Source: Cubamyces lactineus (lineage: Eukaryota > Basidiomycota > Agaricomycetes > Polyporales > Polyporaceae). Taken from it: DNA of 64,000 nt. The notes under the pieces are model-generated. The model searched no databases. It had not been told where the DNA came from and saw only the letters and a list, made by a program, of their open reading frames with translations. Shown here piece after piece: positions 34,201 through 46,530 of this stretch (the stretch's first letter is position 1; every line of letters begins with the position of its first letter). The position numbers and the translations under genes are program-made. The stretch lies in NCBI GenBank assembly GCA_022376465.1, contig JACDTU010000001.1, forward strand, positions 1,736,001 to 1,800,000. The letters are read 5' to 3'.

Positions 34201-36358
34201 TCGAGACATGAAACGAAGCCTGCCACACCCCGGGAGATATCCAAGGTCCCATCGCCCGTGAAGGAAGCGTCTAAGCCCCCAACGCCACCTGCCTCCTCCA
34301 AGCAGCCCACTCCCCCAGCAGCGTCGGGCGCACATACACCAATGGCCCAGGAGGCGCCTCCCGTCCCGGAAGTGTCTCGGACCCGGGCCTCGTCTGTGCT
34401 TTCGTACGCCTCTCCCCCGCCCACCAAGGCGCCCACGCCCCCAGCCGCGACGGTCCCGCAGACGCCTACACCTGCGTCCAAGGCGCCCTCGAGGATCCCG
34501 ACTGCAGTGCAATCGAAAGCCGCGACACCTGCATGGGGCTCGAAGGCCGCTACGCCGCAGAGTCTGTCCAAGGCAGCGACGCCGAAGGCTTCCAAGGCTC
34601 CTACTCCGAAGGCGGCGACCCCTGCTGCGGTTTCGCGCGCGGCGACGCCTAAGCCTGAGCCTGCGCCCGTACCTGTCGCAGAGCCGGAGCCCGCTCCTGC
34701 GCCTGCGCCTGTACCCGCACCAGTCGTCGAGCCTCCTGCACCTGCACCTGCGGACCCGCTATTCACCGAGATCACTCACGTAAGTCTTGCATACTAAGTG
34801 CACGACCATTACAAGACCTAACAATATGCAATTCACACAGGCTCCTCCCGGCGGCTTCGACACAGACGAGCCCGTCATCCCTCCCCCTCCGCACCAACTC
34901 ACCGACGCGCCTCCCCCAGCAGGCGTCATGTCCCCCATGGCTGACCTCTGGACGACGCCGGTCCCGGACCCCGCCCCGCCGTCGAGCGCCGGGCTCTTCT
35001 CGGACTTCCTCTCCTCCTCGTCCTGGGGCGGCGGCGCGACGTCGCAGCTGGGGCTTGGGGGATTCGGGTCGTTCGGCAAGTCCACGGGCGGCGCGTTCGG
35101 GAGTGTTGCAGGCACGTTTGGGAACATGACGAGTGGGCTGGGCTCATTTGGGTGGGGTGCTGCTGGTGCTGGTGCTGCTGGACAGCAGCAACAGCAGGAA
35201 CCTGTGGTGGACCATGCCGCGGCTGAGAGGGAAGCGGAGGAAAAGCGGAAACAAGAGGAGGAGGAGAGGCTGAGGCTGGAGAAGGAAGAGGAGGAGCGGA
35301 AGGCTGAGGAGGAGCGCCAGCGCGTCGCTGCGGAGGAGGCGGAGAAGAAACGCCTCGAGGAAGAGGCCGCCGCCGCCAAGGCTGAGGAGGAGCGCAAGCA
35401 GGCCGAAGAGGAGGAGAAGCGCAAGAAGGAGGCTGAGGAGGCCGCCAAGAAGGACGGGTCGAAGACGCCGAAGAAGCCGCTGACCAAGAAGGAGAGGGAG
35501 GCTGCTAAGAAGAAGGAGGCGGCTGAGAAGAAGGCGCGTGAAGAGGAGGAGAAGAAGGCCAAGGAAGAGGAGCGCAAGGCCAAGGAGGAAGAGGAGCGTA
35601 AGGTTAGAGAGGCCGAGGAGGAGGCGCAGCGCGCAAAGGAGGCTGAGGAGGCGGCCAAGAAAGCTGAAGAGGATGCGAAGAAGGCCGAAGACGAGGCTGC
35701 TGCCGCCGCGAAGAAGGCCGAGGAGGAGGCCGCTGAAGCTGCGCGCAAGGCCGAGGAAGAAGCGGCTGCTGCGAAGCAGGCCGAGGAGGAAGCTGCCGCT
35801 GCCATGGCCGCTGCGAAGACTGCCGAGGAGGAGCAGGCTGCTGCCGCTCTTGCAGAGGAGGCCAAGAAGGCTGAGGAGGAGGCCGCTGCTGCTGCACAGA
35901 AGGCAGAAGAAGAGGCTGCCGAGGCCAAGAAGAAGGAAGAGGAGGAGGCCGCCGCCGCACAAGCCGCTGCTGAGGCCGAGGAGGCTGCGAAGAAAGCGCA
36001 GGAAGAAGCGGACGAGGCTGCGAAGAAGGCGCAGGAGGAGGCCGAGGAGGCCAAGCGGAAGGAGGAAGAGGAGAAAAAACTCGAGGAGGAGTGGGGTCCC
36101 ATCGTAACTGTCAAGGGGAAGAAGGGGAAGAAAGGCAGCGCTGCCACGACCGCTGCGGCCACTCCTGCGACCCCTTCTACACCCACTGCCATGTCTCGCG
36201 AGCCGTCCGGTGCACCTGCGCAGGCCAAGCCTCTCAGCAAGGCGCAGAAGAAGGCAGCAAAGAAGAAGGGGAAGAAATTGGCTCTCGGCGGCGATGACGA
36301 CGAGGCGCCCGGTACACCCACAGGCGACAACGACGAGGGAGGATGGGATGTAGTATGA
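31278..36358 (+). CDS. Hsp70-like ATPase fused to a long low-complexity and charged-helix tail, 13 exons
   Basis: Exons: 31278-31423, 31478-31630, 31689-32070, 32123-32240, 32300-32353, 32407-32587, 32648-32738, 32799-32905, 32962-33166, 33228-33539, 33602-33615, 33672-34779, 34841-36358; the model closes at 1462 aa. Residues 1 to about 590 are a divergent fungal Hsp70/actin-fold protein: phosphate 1 LALDVGTTFSGVSYA, phosphate 2 VADAGGGTLDISSY, adenosine motif VWLVGGFAASPW, ending with the usual GPASIVYN. No stop follows. The frame runs through a Ser/Pro/Thr/Ala-rich region (to about 957), a Gly/Phe/Ser segment, and about 290 residues of Lys/Glu/Ala repeats (about 1085-1376) that could form a single alpha helix, ending with KKAAKKKGKK and an acidic C-terminus. 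Exon 11 is 14 nt. All junctions keep phase, so I call one gene; two genes merged by my model is the alternative. Confidence 0.78.
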
Positions 36359-36894
36359 ACATTGGAACGTTGGATGACGCGCTGGTCGCATGTATGTTGG
36401 ACGGGTTTTCGGGCTCACGTCTAGAGGTGTTGTATCCTTTGGTTATTCCTATCTGCTCTGCTCGTCGCTTGTATTGCTTGCTATATGTCCCTTACTGTAC
36501 TACGATACGCTACCATGTATGACTCACCATATGATTCCTGTTCTTGATGTCACTGAACCTCAGGTAACTCCGTAGCTGCCACAACGTCTGAACAATGAAA
36601 GCTGAGTTCACTGACGCGCTACTCGGTATGCACGTGATACGTGTTTACATTGAACGCGAGTGGCGCTCGTGGTGAAATCATAGCTTGCCCTTGCCCTCAC
36701 CAGTTCTAATCACTGCGCTCTCCGTCTATGACCAGACCTGGCAAATTGAGATCTGTGAAGCCTTGGACTTATAGCCTCTGATACGCTTAGACCTCTGTCT
36801 TACGTTCCGGGACTAATGCAAGCTCTTGTGTCTGCCCTCTATCCATATCATCCATCCAATTGTCGAGACGCCTAAGTCGTCCAGAAGCCACACC
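36359..36894. other. Intergenic
   Basis: 3' flank of the Hsp70-like gene and promoter of the next. No gene seen. Confidence 0.5.
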
Positions 36895-39192
36895 ATGCTA
36901 CGTGAAAGTACCACGCGCAACCGGTCTGCAGACCCGAATGAGGCCATGGTTGCCAGCCAGCAGAAACATATCGCCGACCTCGTCGCCCGCAACAAGACGC
37001 TCGAGCATACCCTCTCGAAGCTCAAGGCTGCCATCCAAGAGGAGAAGGAGCGCGCGCATGACGCCGTCGCGCAGATCGAGGAGCGGTGGAAGGCCGAGCG
37101 CGCTGAGTGGCGAGAGGGTTGCGACACGCTCCAGATCGCCCACCGGGTCGCCCACCTGCGGACGGCAGAAGAGGTCGATCGCGTGCGCGTCGCTCTGCTC
37201 GAGACGAAGGAGGCACTGCGTAAGGAGCGCCTCGCGCGGATGCAGCGCGACTATCGGCTCGTCATGTTCCAGGCTAAAGAGCTGGACTTGGAGGAGCGGA
37301 ACGCGCAGCTGGAGCGGGAACTCGAGGTGGCCAATCTGGAGCGGGAGGAGGATGTCGCCGATGCAGAGGAGCGCGCACAAGCGACGGCTGCAGCGCTGCA
37401 GGCGCGTTGCAATGAGCTTGCAGACCAGCTCAAAGAGCTCGCGCAAGAACAAGGGAACACGTTGAAGGAGAAGGAGAAAGCTGAAGTGCGTGCATCCCAC
37501 CTTTGTCCCAGCAGCCTGATCGGTCTTGGTGTATTCACGATCACTCTCACAGGAGGCTCTATCTACTCTGCGCGCTCAACACACCACCCTCGTCACCGCC
37601 TCTGAACAGACCACCAACCGCCTCGAACGCATCTCGCTCCAATTCGAGGCCCTCAAGTCCTCGCACGATGAACTTGAACGTAAGTACGCCGAGTCTGAAG
37701 CGACCGCCGCCTCTCTCCGCAGGCAGGTCGAGAAGTGGTCGACTTTGGAGAACCGCGAGAACGCGGACCTGGAGAATCTGCGCAAGGCGCGTATCGAGCT
37801 GGAAGTCAAGGTGAAGCAGCTCGAGGTGGAAAAGGCGGAGAGCGAGAAGCAGAAATCTCAGCAAGACGCGCTCGTGGAGAAGCTTCAGAAGAAGGTCGAC
37901 AAGTACAAGGAGTCGTGGGCAGCCCATTCGGTCAGTGCTAAGAGTGGATGTGATTTTGCTCGTCAGATCAACTCATGAGCACCGCAGAAAGCGACAGAGG
38001 AAGCGCAGGAAGACGCTGATCGATTGCAGGCTGAGCTGCAGACTATGGAAGAGCGCTATGAAGAGCTCAAGGGCAAGCTCCAAGCGCGGGAGCAGAAGAT
38101 CGAGACGCTTCAGACGAAGCTGCGTGATGCTCAGCGACAAGCCTCACAACCGAAGGCAGCGCGATCGGTACGGTCTGGTGCATTGCTATATTTCGACATG
38201 ATCATGACGGTGACTGCCATACTGCATACAGTCCAAGGAGCCTACAGCAAGGCGTCCTGAACCAGAGCTCATCGAGGACGATGATGTCGAGATGCCGGAT
38301 CGTCCTCCTTCGCCACCCGCCAAGAAGAAACGGCCACCTCCCCCATCACCGCCCGCCGTGATTGGCGACGGCGACGACGACATCCAGGAGGTCGATCCAC
38401 CTCCCCAGAAGTCGAAAGGCAAGAGTAAGGGCAAGGAACCTGCCCGTGCCCCGCAAGATGACGCAGAAGACGACGAGGACGTCCCAGCACCGCCGCCACC
38501 TAAAGCGAAGCCGTCATCAGGCGCAAAGGACAAAGAGAAGAAGGCGCGCAAACGCCCACCCGCCGCCGTAGAAGAGGACGATAGCGACGTGCAGATCATC
38601 GAGCCCGAGCGAAGACCAAGTGCGCCCGACAAGGTTAAGCGCAATACGAGCGCAAGAGATGATGACGAAGCGCCCCAGGCCGCGAAGAAGTCAAAGAAGA
38701 AGGCAGCTGCGCCCGAAGCGGAGGGGGACGAAGAGCCAGCACCTCGGCCGCGCGGTCGACCGAAGGCGAGCGACGCCGGTCCAGGTGCGAAAGCGAGCGC
38801 GAAGAGCTCAGGCTCGGCGATCGTCGCGAAGAGAGGTCGACCGCCGGGTCGACCGTCCAATGCCGCTGCGGGAGCCAAAAGCGCCGGCAAGAAGAGCGTG
38901 GCCGAGGAGGTGAGCGACGGGGAGGGCGAAGCGGAGACGGCTCCAAAGAAGAAGAAGCGGAAGATCAACCTGTTCCCCACCGCGCAGGCGACGAGCTTCG
39001 AGTGGAACCTCGACCAGGTGCGTATCCGGCCGTCGAGGTGCGTGCTTGCGCTGACGCAGAATATGGCAAATACAGGGCGACGGGGGGCTGAACATTCCTA
39101 CGGTGCTCTCTCCGGTGAAAGAGGGGGAAGCGCAGCCTCAGCCGAGAGCCAGTCTCGCGTCTGGTCTTGGGAGCTTCGTTCGTCGACGATAG
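36895..39192 (+). CDS. Long coiled-coil protein with AT-hook-like C-terminal region, 5 exons
   Basis: Exons 36895-37485, 37553-37930, 37988-38167, 38232-39017, 39076-39192 close at 683 aa. Residues about 15-380 are nearly continuous coiled coil (Glu/Lys/Arg/Leu/Gln heptads). The rest is charged and Pro/Lys-rich with acidic clusters, two AT-hook-like motifs RPRGRPKASD (about 556) and KRGRPPGRPS (about 582), a basic KKKKRKINLFP stretch resembling a nuclear localisation signal, and a conserved-looking end FEWNLDQGDGGLNIPTVLSP. This suggests a nuclear, DNA-associated structural protein; no specific orthologue recognised. The start at 36895 is the first ATG of the frame. Confidence 0.78.
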
Positions 39193-39483
39193 CGATACTT
39201 GATCCTCTGAGCTTTCTTGTATACACTCTTGATTTGCATGACGCCTTCCAGTGTTGGTTTTTCTTGTCTCAACAGTATTGCCGAAGGCTGGCCGAGGCTT
39301 GGGTCGCTCGAGGTAAGTTGCCCAGGACGAGGCCTGAACATGTATGTATTCTTCGGGTGGCATTGCAGAGACGTTCATAGAAGTACAACGAAGAGATCTA
39401 ACCAGCTCGAGCTGTACAAAGAGATCGAGCATGGACCGCCACGGCAGACATCAAAGCCTATCTCACCACCTACCGCGCATCCC

Positions 39484-41041
39484 TCACCGCTCACGCGCCG
39501 CGATCTTGTCCGCAATATCGCCCATACCACCGTCGCGCAAGCGCTGCACGAGCGTCTCCGTCCCGCCCGCTTGCGCGACCTGCCCAAGGAGGAGCTCGCC
39601 CATGGTCGCCAGCATGCCCTCCGCGCTCTGCGCCATGTCCGCGCGCGCGTCGCCATAATGGCTCCGGAGGTACGCGTCCTCGCCGCGCTCGATGAAGTCC
39701 GCGTAGTGCGCACGCACCGCGCGCTGGTCGAACGTCGCGCGTACGGCCTGGCTGCTAGTTGCCTGTGCTGGGGTAGCGAGATACGCGGACTGAGCAGTGG
39801 GGAGGGATGGGGCGAGCGATGCGTAGGGCGTGGTTCCGTCCCAGGGCGCCCAAGGGATGAAGAAGGACGCGAGGCAGCCGAAGGCCTCCCAGTCTTTGGA
39901 GATGGTGTCGCCGTTCCCCACGCGGAACTGGAGGTGCAGGATGGCGTACTCTCCTGTGTTGAGCGCGATGACGCCCTGCGTGGCGTCCTTGATGTTCTCC
40001 GGCAGTGGTGCCTTCTTCTTGATCTACAGTGCGAGATCAGGGGGGTGAAATCACGAGGGCGGTGCCGAATCACCTCAGCACCGTTGATGTACTTGACTTC
40101 GAGACGAGGTTGTTCGTCCCAAGGGTCGTTTGCGACACCGACCGCCACACGTTCAACCCTGAAGGGGTCAACATCAGCAACTTCAAACGGCACGCGAGTC
40201 AATCCACAAATACACAATACGTACCGATCCTTGGTAAACCGAGCAAGGTTTTCTCCCTCTCCCGCTCCATGCAGAACTGCAGCGGTGAGCGACGGCTGGC
40301 TCACGACCTGCGCCCGGGAGGCAAATAGGAGGATCGGCGTGCTGTCCTTACGGCGGTTCTGCACGAGGACGCTGAGCCCGAGTAGGCTGCGCGCCGTTGC
40401 CTTGTGCTTGCGGATCTTCTCGAGCCCGGCTACGCTTCCTTGCTCTTTGAATCGTTTCTGCCGGTCGTCTTGCCCCATGGGGTCGATAGATTCTGTGAGG
40501 TGCTGCAGGCTGCCAGCGGGGGATCAGCGCTGAGCCGGTGAACAAAGAACATGGGCTCATGGTACGCACTCGCAGTCAATGCGCCCGCTGATGCTGACCC
40601 AGCATCCGACGCCGTCCTGGTGCGCATGCGCAAAGACAGGATGCTGAGGGTACTGCTCGCCCGCGACGGGGCGGATGAGGAACGCGCTCGTCGTGGGCGG
40701 ATACGCAAAATTGGCACATTCGCGTTTGTGACGCGCCTTGAAGTCAGCAAGTTGGCACTCCTGGTTGCAATAGCGCGCTGCCCTTAACACAAGTGGTTAG
40801 CATGCGAGCCTTTGTAACGGATTACCGAAAACTAGACTCACTTGCAACGGGAGCAGCCTTTGAGGGATCCGCCACCGTCCTTACCACAATAGGAGCACTT
40901 TCCTTGGACGATGCGCTCTTCTTCGTTTTGACGGTTGATAGCGCGGCGCATGCTGGCCATGCCGCCTTGCATAGAGGCCATCATGATATCCATGGGGCTG
41001 GATGGCTGGATGTGTCTGTATCTGCTTCTACTTGACTGCAT
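39484..41041 (-). CDS. MYND-type zinc-finger protein, 5 exons
   Basis: Exons on the minus strand: 41041-40842, 40782-40566, 40502-40225, 40158-40074, 40023-39484; the model closes at 439 aa. An N-terminal MYND finger (about residues 49-90) shows CSYCGKDGGG...CSRCK, then across the first intron RYCNQECQLADFKARHKREC, giving the full Cys/His set. MYND domains bind proline-rich partners. The remainder has an ordered domain including VGVANDPWDEQPRLEVKYING and SKDWEAFGCLASFFIPWAPWD, and a helical C-terminus ending RDGGMGDIADKIAARER. No SET domain is seen, so this is not a methyltransferase of the SMYD type. A TATA box lies about 90 bp upstream. Confidence 0.88.
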
Positions 41042-41128
41042 TTTCTTAGCTGAAAGCGTGAACAAGTATACCGGTGGTGGTGGTGGTGGCAAAAGAAGAG
41101 GTATATTGATGCGGGGCTCGTCCACGCT

Positions 41129-41136
41129 TTATATAT
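41129..41136 (-). promoter_or_regulatory. TATA box of the MYND gene
   Basis: On the minus strand TATATAAA, about 90 bp before the start codon at 41041. Confidence 0.55.
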
Positions 41137-41692
41137 GCCCCCGAGGCTCGTTCTGGCAACGCGGCAGACTAGACTGGTGAGTCGCCACTAGACTGAAAGT
41201 TACGCTACGTCGGTATTTACCAGTCTCATTAAGTTGTGACAATCATCACGTGGGGCGTTATGCTACGCGAAGGTGACCGGAGCAGCCCCGACGGGCCCGC
41301 CACTACAGGCTACAGCAGCTACAGCAGTCAGTGCACTCGATCGTCGACGTCCGCGCTCGTCCGCGTCTGGCTTCTGACGCATTTCCGACTCCGGGATGCG
41401 ATACTGGGGAGCACGACCTGGGGCGCAATAAGTAAAGAACCGTGCCCAATGAGGTACTGATCGCGTACACCGCGCCGTCCCATGACCTCCTCCCGCCTAC
41501 ACTCCCCGGTCCGTACGCTGCGAACAGGCCCCGTCCGTCGCATCCTTCCCTCATCATCGCCATGCTCGCACGGTCCAGACCAGCCCCCTCTCCCGGCTCA
41601 AAAGCACGCAAGAGACTGCGACGACCGCCCCAGTCCTCTCGCCCAACTTCTCCCAGCCCACCAGTAGCCCACCACAGCTCCGAGTCTCCAGG

Positions 41693-42760
41693 ATGTCGTA
41701 CGCGTCCCCCATCAAGGCTTCGCTCAACCGCATCGCATTCGTCACTGGGGCGAGCCAGGGCATCGGCCGCGCGATCGCGACCCGCCTCGCGCGCGACGGT
41801 TTTGACATCTCCATCGCTGACATTGAGCCCGCCAAGGCCAAGGTCGACACGGTCATCGACGAGATCAAGTCGTATGGCCGCCAGGCTATCGGTGTCTTCG
41901 CTGGTACGTCCCTCAGCAGCCTTCTGTGGAGGGTTGAAGCTTGACGGTGTTGTGCCACAGACGTCAGGCAGCCGAAGCAGATCGAGGCAGCCATTGCGGA
42001 GACCGTCGACAAGCTCGGGCCTCGTCTCTTTGTCAGCGTCGCGAACGCTGGCGTCACCCAGGTCAAGCCCTTGCTCGAGTGCACGCCCGAGTACGTATCA
42101 TCTCCTTGCGCCTCTGAATCTGCTCAACCTAATTCGTTGGAAATGATCACAGGTTCATCGAGAACGAGGTCCGCATCAACGTCCTCGGCCTCATGAACAC
42201 ACACATCTTCGCCGCGAAGCAGATGGTCAAGCAGGGCAGCGGCGGACGCATCATCGGCGCGGGCTCCATCGCGTCCTACCGCACCGCCGAGAACCTCGCG
42301 CCGTACGGCGCGACGAAGTTCGCCGTGCGTGGCTTCACGGAGGCTGCTGCGAAGGAGTGGGCGCAGTATGGCATCCGCGTGAATGGTTTGTTTGCTTTTC
42401 GTCTGTTCGCACATTGCACAAGGGTGGCTGCTTACGAGTTTCCGTGACAGCGTACGGCCCAGGGATTGTCGACACGCCGATGTGGGATCACATTGACCGC
42501 GAGCTTGCGAAGATTGTACGTACTAGAAAGCTCTCGTGATGTGCTGCTGCTGACGACAGGTTGTCCCATGTGATGCTTCTGTGCTGTAGGAGGGCATCAC
42601 GGTCGGCGAGGCGAAGGCGAAGCGCGTCAAGCAGGACATCAAGCTCGGGCGTATCCAGGAGCCGGAGGACGTCGCGAAGCTCGTGTCATTCCTTGTCTCG
42701 GACGAGGGCGAGTACATCACCGGCCAGACGATCAAGACCTGCGGCGGCGCGTCGCTCTGA
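41693..42760 (+). CDS. Short-chain dehydrogenase/reductase, diacetyl/acetoin-reductase-like, 5 exons
   Basis: Classical SDR using NAD(P)H, probably cytosolic. Exons 41693-41903, 41961-42090, 42153-42385, 42451-42515, 42590-42760 close at 269 aa, the usual length. TGASQGIG (residues 18-25) is the cofactor loop, NAGV follows in the middle, and the catalytic set is Ser152, Tyr165 and Lys169 (YGATK), with the correct 13-residue Ser-Tyr spacing. [12 protein letters not shown] follows, the motif typical of the meso-butanediol dehydrogenase/diacetyl reductase subgroup, and the C-terminus has [20 protein letters not shown]. Subgroup and substrate are by resemblance only. The 650-bp gap to the MYND gene is a shared divergent promoter region. 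Confidence 0.92.
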
Positions 42761-43282
42761 GAGCCTGAGCGGACGTGAAGCATCGAAAACCGGCGAGCGA
42801 CTGTCGACATGGATTCGGGTTCGGGCTTCCGTGTGCTGGTACCACCGGCTCTTGGGCTATACCACCTTTGAGAACGGCCCGCCTATCGAGCGCGAGAGGT
42901 ATTATCGGGATTCGAGTGTTCCGATTGGGACGAGGCCGGCGCGCCTCCTGTGGGTTCCGTTATCTTGCTGGACTTGTGAAACTAGAGCGTGTCATAGAGG
43001 CGTATCTGCACGGGACGTGTTGTACATATGTACCACTAATGGTTTGGCTCGGGCGCTATCGCTCGGGGATACTACTAGTCTGCGCCATCAACTTCAGCCT
43101 GTCGTCGGGTCGATTCAACTCGAAATCAACGCTGTGCAGTGGCGCCCTATTGCCGGCGGTGAGTAGAACTGATAACATTCAGCTTGTGCGACTCCCCTGG
43201 TACGTTCGCGGATCCTCTCACCATAGTAAGGTTCGGCTCCCATGTCGTGCATTCACCGCTCACCTTCCATTGCTCACACAGG
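42761..43282. other. 3' flank of the SDR gene
   Basis: Contains open frames without ATG starts or motifs; see the doubtful ORF that follows. Confidence 0.4.
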
Positions 43283-43512
43283 TCTACTTCACGGACCTCC
43301 GCATCCTTCATGCAGCCTCGGAAATAGGTGGCGAGCGCTTATCCCAGCTTATCAGCGCAGAGGACTTATCGGAGATGGGCGTCAAAATACCCCGCACCGC
43401 ATTGGGCGAAATGATTATCGGAAAGTACGCCCCGCTGCTTGGCGGATTGCATTTGCGCAAGCTCTCGCCCCGCACCCGAGAAGTTTTCCAGGCCCCAATC
43501 CCAAAGCGATAA
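43283..43512 (+). other. Doubtful exon-like ORF fragment
   Basis: A frame preceded by a fine acceptor (CACACAG) runs to a stop with a helical, mildly SAM-domain-like look: LSQLISAEDLSEMGVKIPRT then IIGKYAPLLGG. A GTACGT donor at 43200 could feed it in phase, but the next candidate intron upstream would be only 24 nt and there is no ATG. It may be the last exon of a gene I cannot reconstruct, a remnant, or chance. Confidence 0.25.
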
Positions 43513-43769
43513 ACGATGGAGATAACCACACAAATGTCACGGGCCCGAGGAGGCATATATACCACCGCGCCAGCCCAGCCGTCTTTTCTCCTCCTTCTCT
43601 CGAGCCCTCTTGCTCTTCCTCCCCCGCCCGCCCGCTCACGCTTCTCGGAGACTTCGACCCCCTCCTGCGCGAGACTAGGACTGCGGACTGCGAGCGCTGA
43701 GCACGAGGTTTCGAGAGAAGACAGGACAGACGCTGCTAGTTCCCTTCTATATCCAATTTTACTCCGGAG

Positions 43770-45991
43770 ATGTCTGTGCTGAAGAAGGTGTCCGCGTACG
43801 CGCACCCGGACGCGTGGGTGCTCGAGCCCGAGCCGTCGACGTTCGCGCCGAACAGCAGGTGGTCGAACAAGGACATGGACCCCGTTCCGCCCAAGGGAGT
43901 GAGTGCATGTGCTCATAGTCCCCGCGTCTTGGTCGCGTGATAGGCTGCGGTATGTAAAAGTTGCAGTGTACTCACGATACGTTCTTCGTGATACAGAGGA
44001 CATGGTCCACATTCAACTATATCGCATACTGGGTCTCCGACGCGACTAACGTCGCGGTATGGGAGCTCGCATCCAGCATGCTCGCCATTGGCCTCTCCTG
44101 GTATGTCACTCACTCGCGACCCACCTCCGGGCTGAGCACCCACTCACCGGGTCCCACACACAGGAAGCAAGCCCTCCCCGCGATCGCAGTCGGGCACATC
44201 ATCATCTCCATCGTCATGGTCCTGAACGGGACCATCGGCGCGCGGCTGCACGTCGGCTTCCCGGTGCTCAACCGCTCCTCGTTCGGGTTCTGGTTCAGCT
44301 ACTTCTCGGTCGTCTCCCGCGTCGTGCTCTCCATGTTCTGGTTCGGCATCCAGACGTACACGGGCTCGGAGTGCGTGTACCAGATGTTGAAGGCGATCTG
44401 GCCGTCGCTGGCGCATCTGCATAATGGCTTGCGGCCGGGGGCGAATATCACCACTGCGGGTGGGTGTGGATGTGAAATAGACGTCATTTGGGAGAGTTTA
44501 CTGAAGGAGGTCTCCTCGCAGGGATGATGTGCTACTTCCTGTACTGGCTCATTCAAGTGGGTATTCCGATGCACCTGCTGGAAACCAGCAGCGGACTGAC
44601 GTACGTCCATGATCACAGTTCCCCTTGATGCTCGTCTCGCCTCAGAAAATCCGCTGGCTATTTGTCATCAAGGCGTTCGTTGTTCCGCCTGCTTGGCTGG
44701 CGATGCTCATCTGGGCATTCGTCAAGGTGCCGTCGAGCAAGGGCCTGTTCGAGCAGCACAGCACGCTCTCTGGCAGCGCGATGTCGTACGCGTGGTTGAG
44801 CGCGCTCAACAGTGCGTTGGGCATCTATTCGACGCTTGCGGTGAACATTCCCGACTTTACTGTGAGTTCCTGCTTCGCGTGCAGCCTGTGTACCGTCCAT
44901 AACCTGACCGACTTTATTCTTAGCGTTACGCAAAGAACGAGAAGGCGTAAGTGACACACTAGGCCTCGGCTACAGACCCAAATACTAACATAAAACACAG
45001 TCAATATGTCCAGCTGCTCATCATCCCCACCGCGTTCACCCTCGTCGGCTTCATCGGCATCGCCGTGACCTCCGCCGGGATCTCGCTCTACGGGGACGTG
45101 CTCTGGGACCCGCTCCAGCTGATCGACCGGTGGGACAACCGCGCCGCGGCGTTCTTCGCGTCGTTCACGTTCGTGCTCGCGACGCTCGGCACGAACATCT
45201 CCGCGAACTCGCTCTCGGCCGCGAACGACATGACGGTGCTCTTCCCGCGGTACATCAACATCCGCCGCGGGCAGGCGCTGTGCGCGATCTTGGGCGGCTG
45301 GGCGCTGTGCCCGTGGGAGATTTTGGCGAGCGCGCAGGGGTTCTTGTCGTTCATGAATGGGTACACGGTGTTTTTGGGTCCGTTTGCGGGGATCATGATT
45401 GCGGACGTGAGTGCCCTTTCAGCGTTCACTGAGAGATGGAAATGCTGATTAGGCCTGCAGTACTGGATTGTACACAAGTGCAAGGTCGACGTGCCTGCCA
45501 TGTACAGACCGCACGGCCGCTACCGGTATACCTTCGGCTTTGTACGTGATCTTATCTCCTCTGCGGGAACGTACAATACCCAGACTGATCATGTACGAAC
45601 ACAGAACTGGAGAGCTGTTGCGGCCATTCTGCTGTCTGTGCCACCAAACATGCCCGGCCTCATCTCCTCGATCAACCCTAAGATCTACGTCGGCGGCGCG
45701 ATCAAGATCTTCGACTTTGCATGGCTCTTCGGGGTACGCCTCCTTCTCCTCACTCGCCCATAACGACCCTCTTGTCGCCCACAGTCCGCTGACGCTTGGT
45801 GTATCGCACAGTTCTTCACCGCATCGGTCGTGTACACGATTCTGTCGCTCGCGTTCCCCGCCCAGGAGACGTTCGTGTCCGAGGCGATCACGAGCGACAA
45901 CGCGATCGAGGCCGAGGACGTGCCCGGGAGCGAGGGCTCGTCGCACCTGGAGAAGAAGAGCGTCGACGAGGAGATCAGGGTCGTTGCATGA
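43770..45991 (+). CDS. NCS1-family nucleobase/uracil-allantoin type permease, 10 exons
   Basis: Plasma-membrane proton symporter of the nucleobase-cation-symport-1 family, importing uracil, allantoin, thiamine precursors or similar. Exons: 43770-43898, 43997-44100, 44164-44459, 44522-44556, 44619-44861, 44924-44946, 45001-45406, 45461-45541, 45605-45733, 45812-45991; the model closes at 541 aa. Diagnostic features: NKDMDPVPPKGRTWSTFNY at the N-terminus before the first helix, GARLHVGFPVLNRSSFGFWF (about residues 100-120), and TNISANSLSAANDMT followed by FPRYINIRRGQ. About 12 hydrophobic segments are visible. The tail is acidic and hydrophilic. The exact substrate cannot be read from sequence alone. 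CATATATAC near 43554 could be its TATA box. Confidence 0.93.
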
Positions 45992-46530
45992 CGGCCGGTC
46001 GGTCTCGGTTTCGTCGCGTTCAGTCGCTTCTTTCAAGAGGCCCCCAGCGTTTCGCGTTGATTTTATTCTTGTGTTATGTGTTGCCACTCTAACGTACCCA
46101 CGTATTCGTCCGTGTCGAGCATAACCGCGGCACGCGAATGAATGTCATAGAAGTGTGTTGTTGTTTGTAGCATTAGTAGACTTTGCTTATAGGGACTTGG
46201 GTGTTTGGATACGGAATTCGGACGTAGTGATCGTTTTGTAGGGGAAACCCGTTCAGTTTGGATGTAGGACGTCTCTTAGTGTAGACTTGTGTATAGTAGT
46301 GTTTATATGCTGTATATTTCGAATCGATATAGACCTTGGCGTATCGTGATGTTAGCTTGGCGGAATGTGTGAACGGTGTCCTTCGATCATTGTGGTACTC
46401 CACAGCGTCGATTAACTTCACGCTGGGCCGAATGCAACAGTACATATACACCAGGAAGTCGACATAGATGACAAGACTACATTCTGCGGCCTCCAGATAC
46501 TGCGACATAGGGAAGCATAGACTAGAACAA
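45992..46530. other. Convergent 3' intergenic region
   Basis: Lies between two genes transcribed towards each other. No gene seen; AT-richer than its neighbours, as expected of 3' ends. Confidence 0.5.

Noticed and set aside
34759..36330. 523-codon minus-strand frame opposite the Hsp70-like tail
   Set aside because: It is a Ser/Ala/Phe-rich mirror of the Lys/Glu/Ala codon repeats; the plus frame joins in phase to real exons and has basic/acidic ends of a normal protein.
39217..40533. 438-codon plus-strand frame
   Set aside because: It is antisense to the MYND gene, whose five exons splice in phase and encode recognisable motifs.
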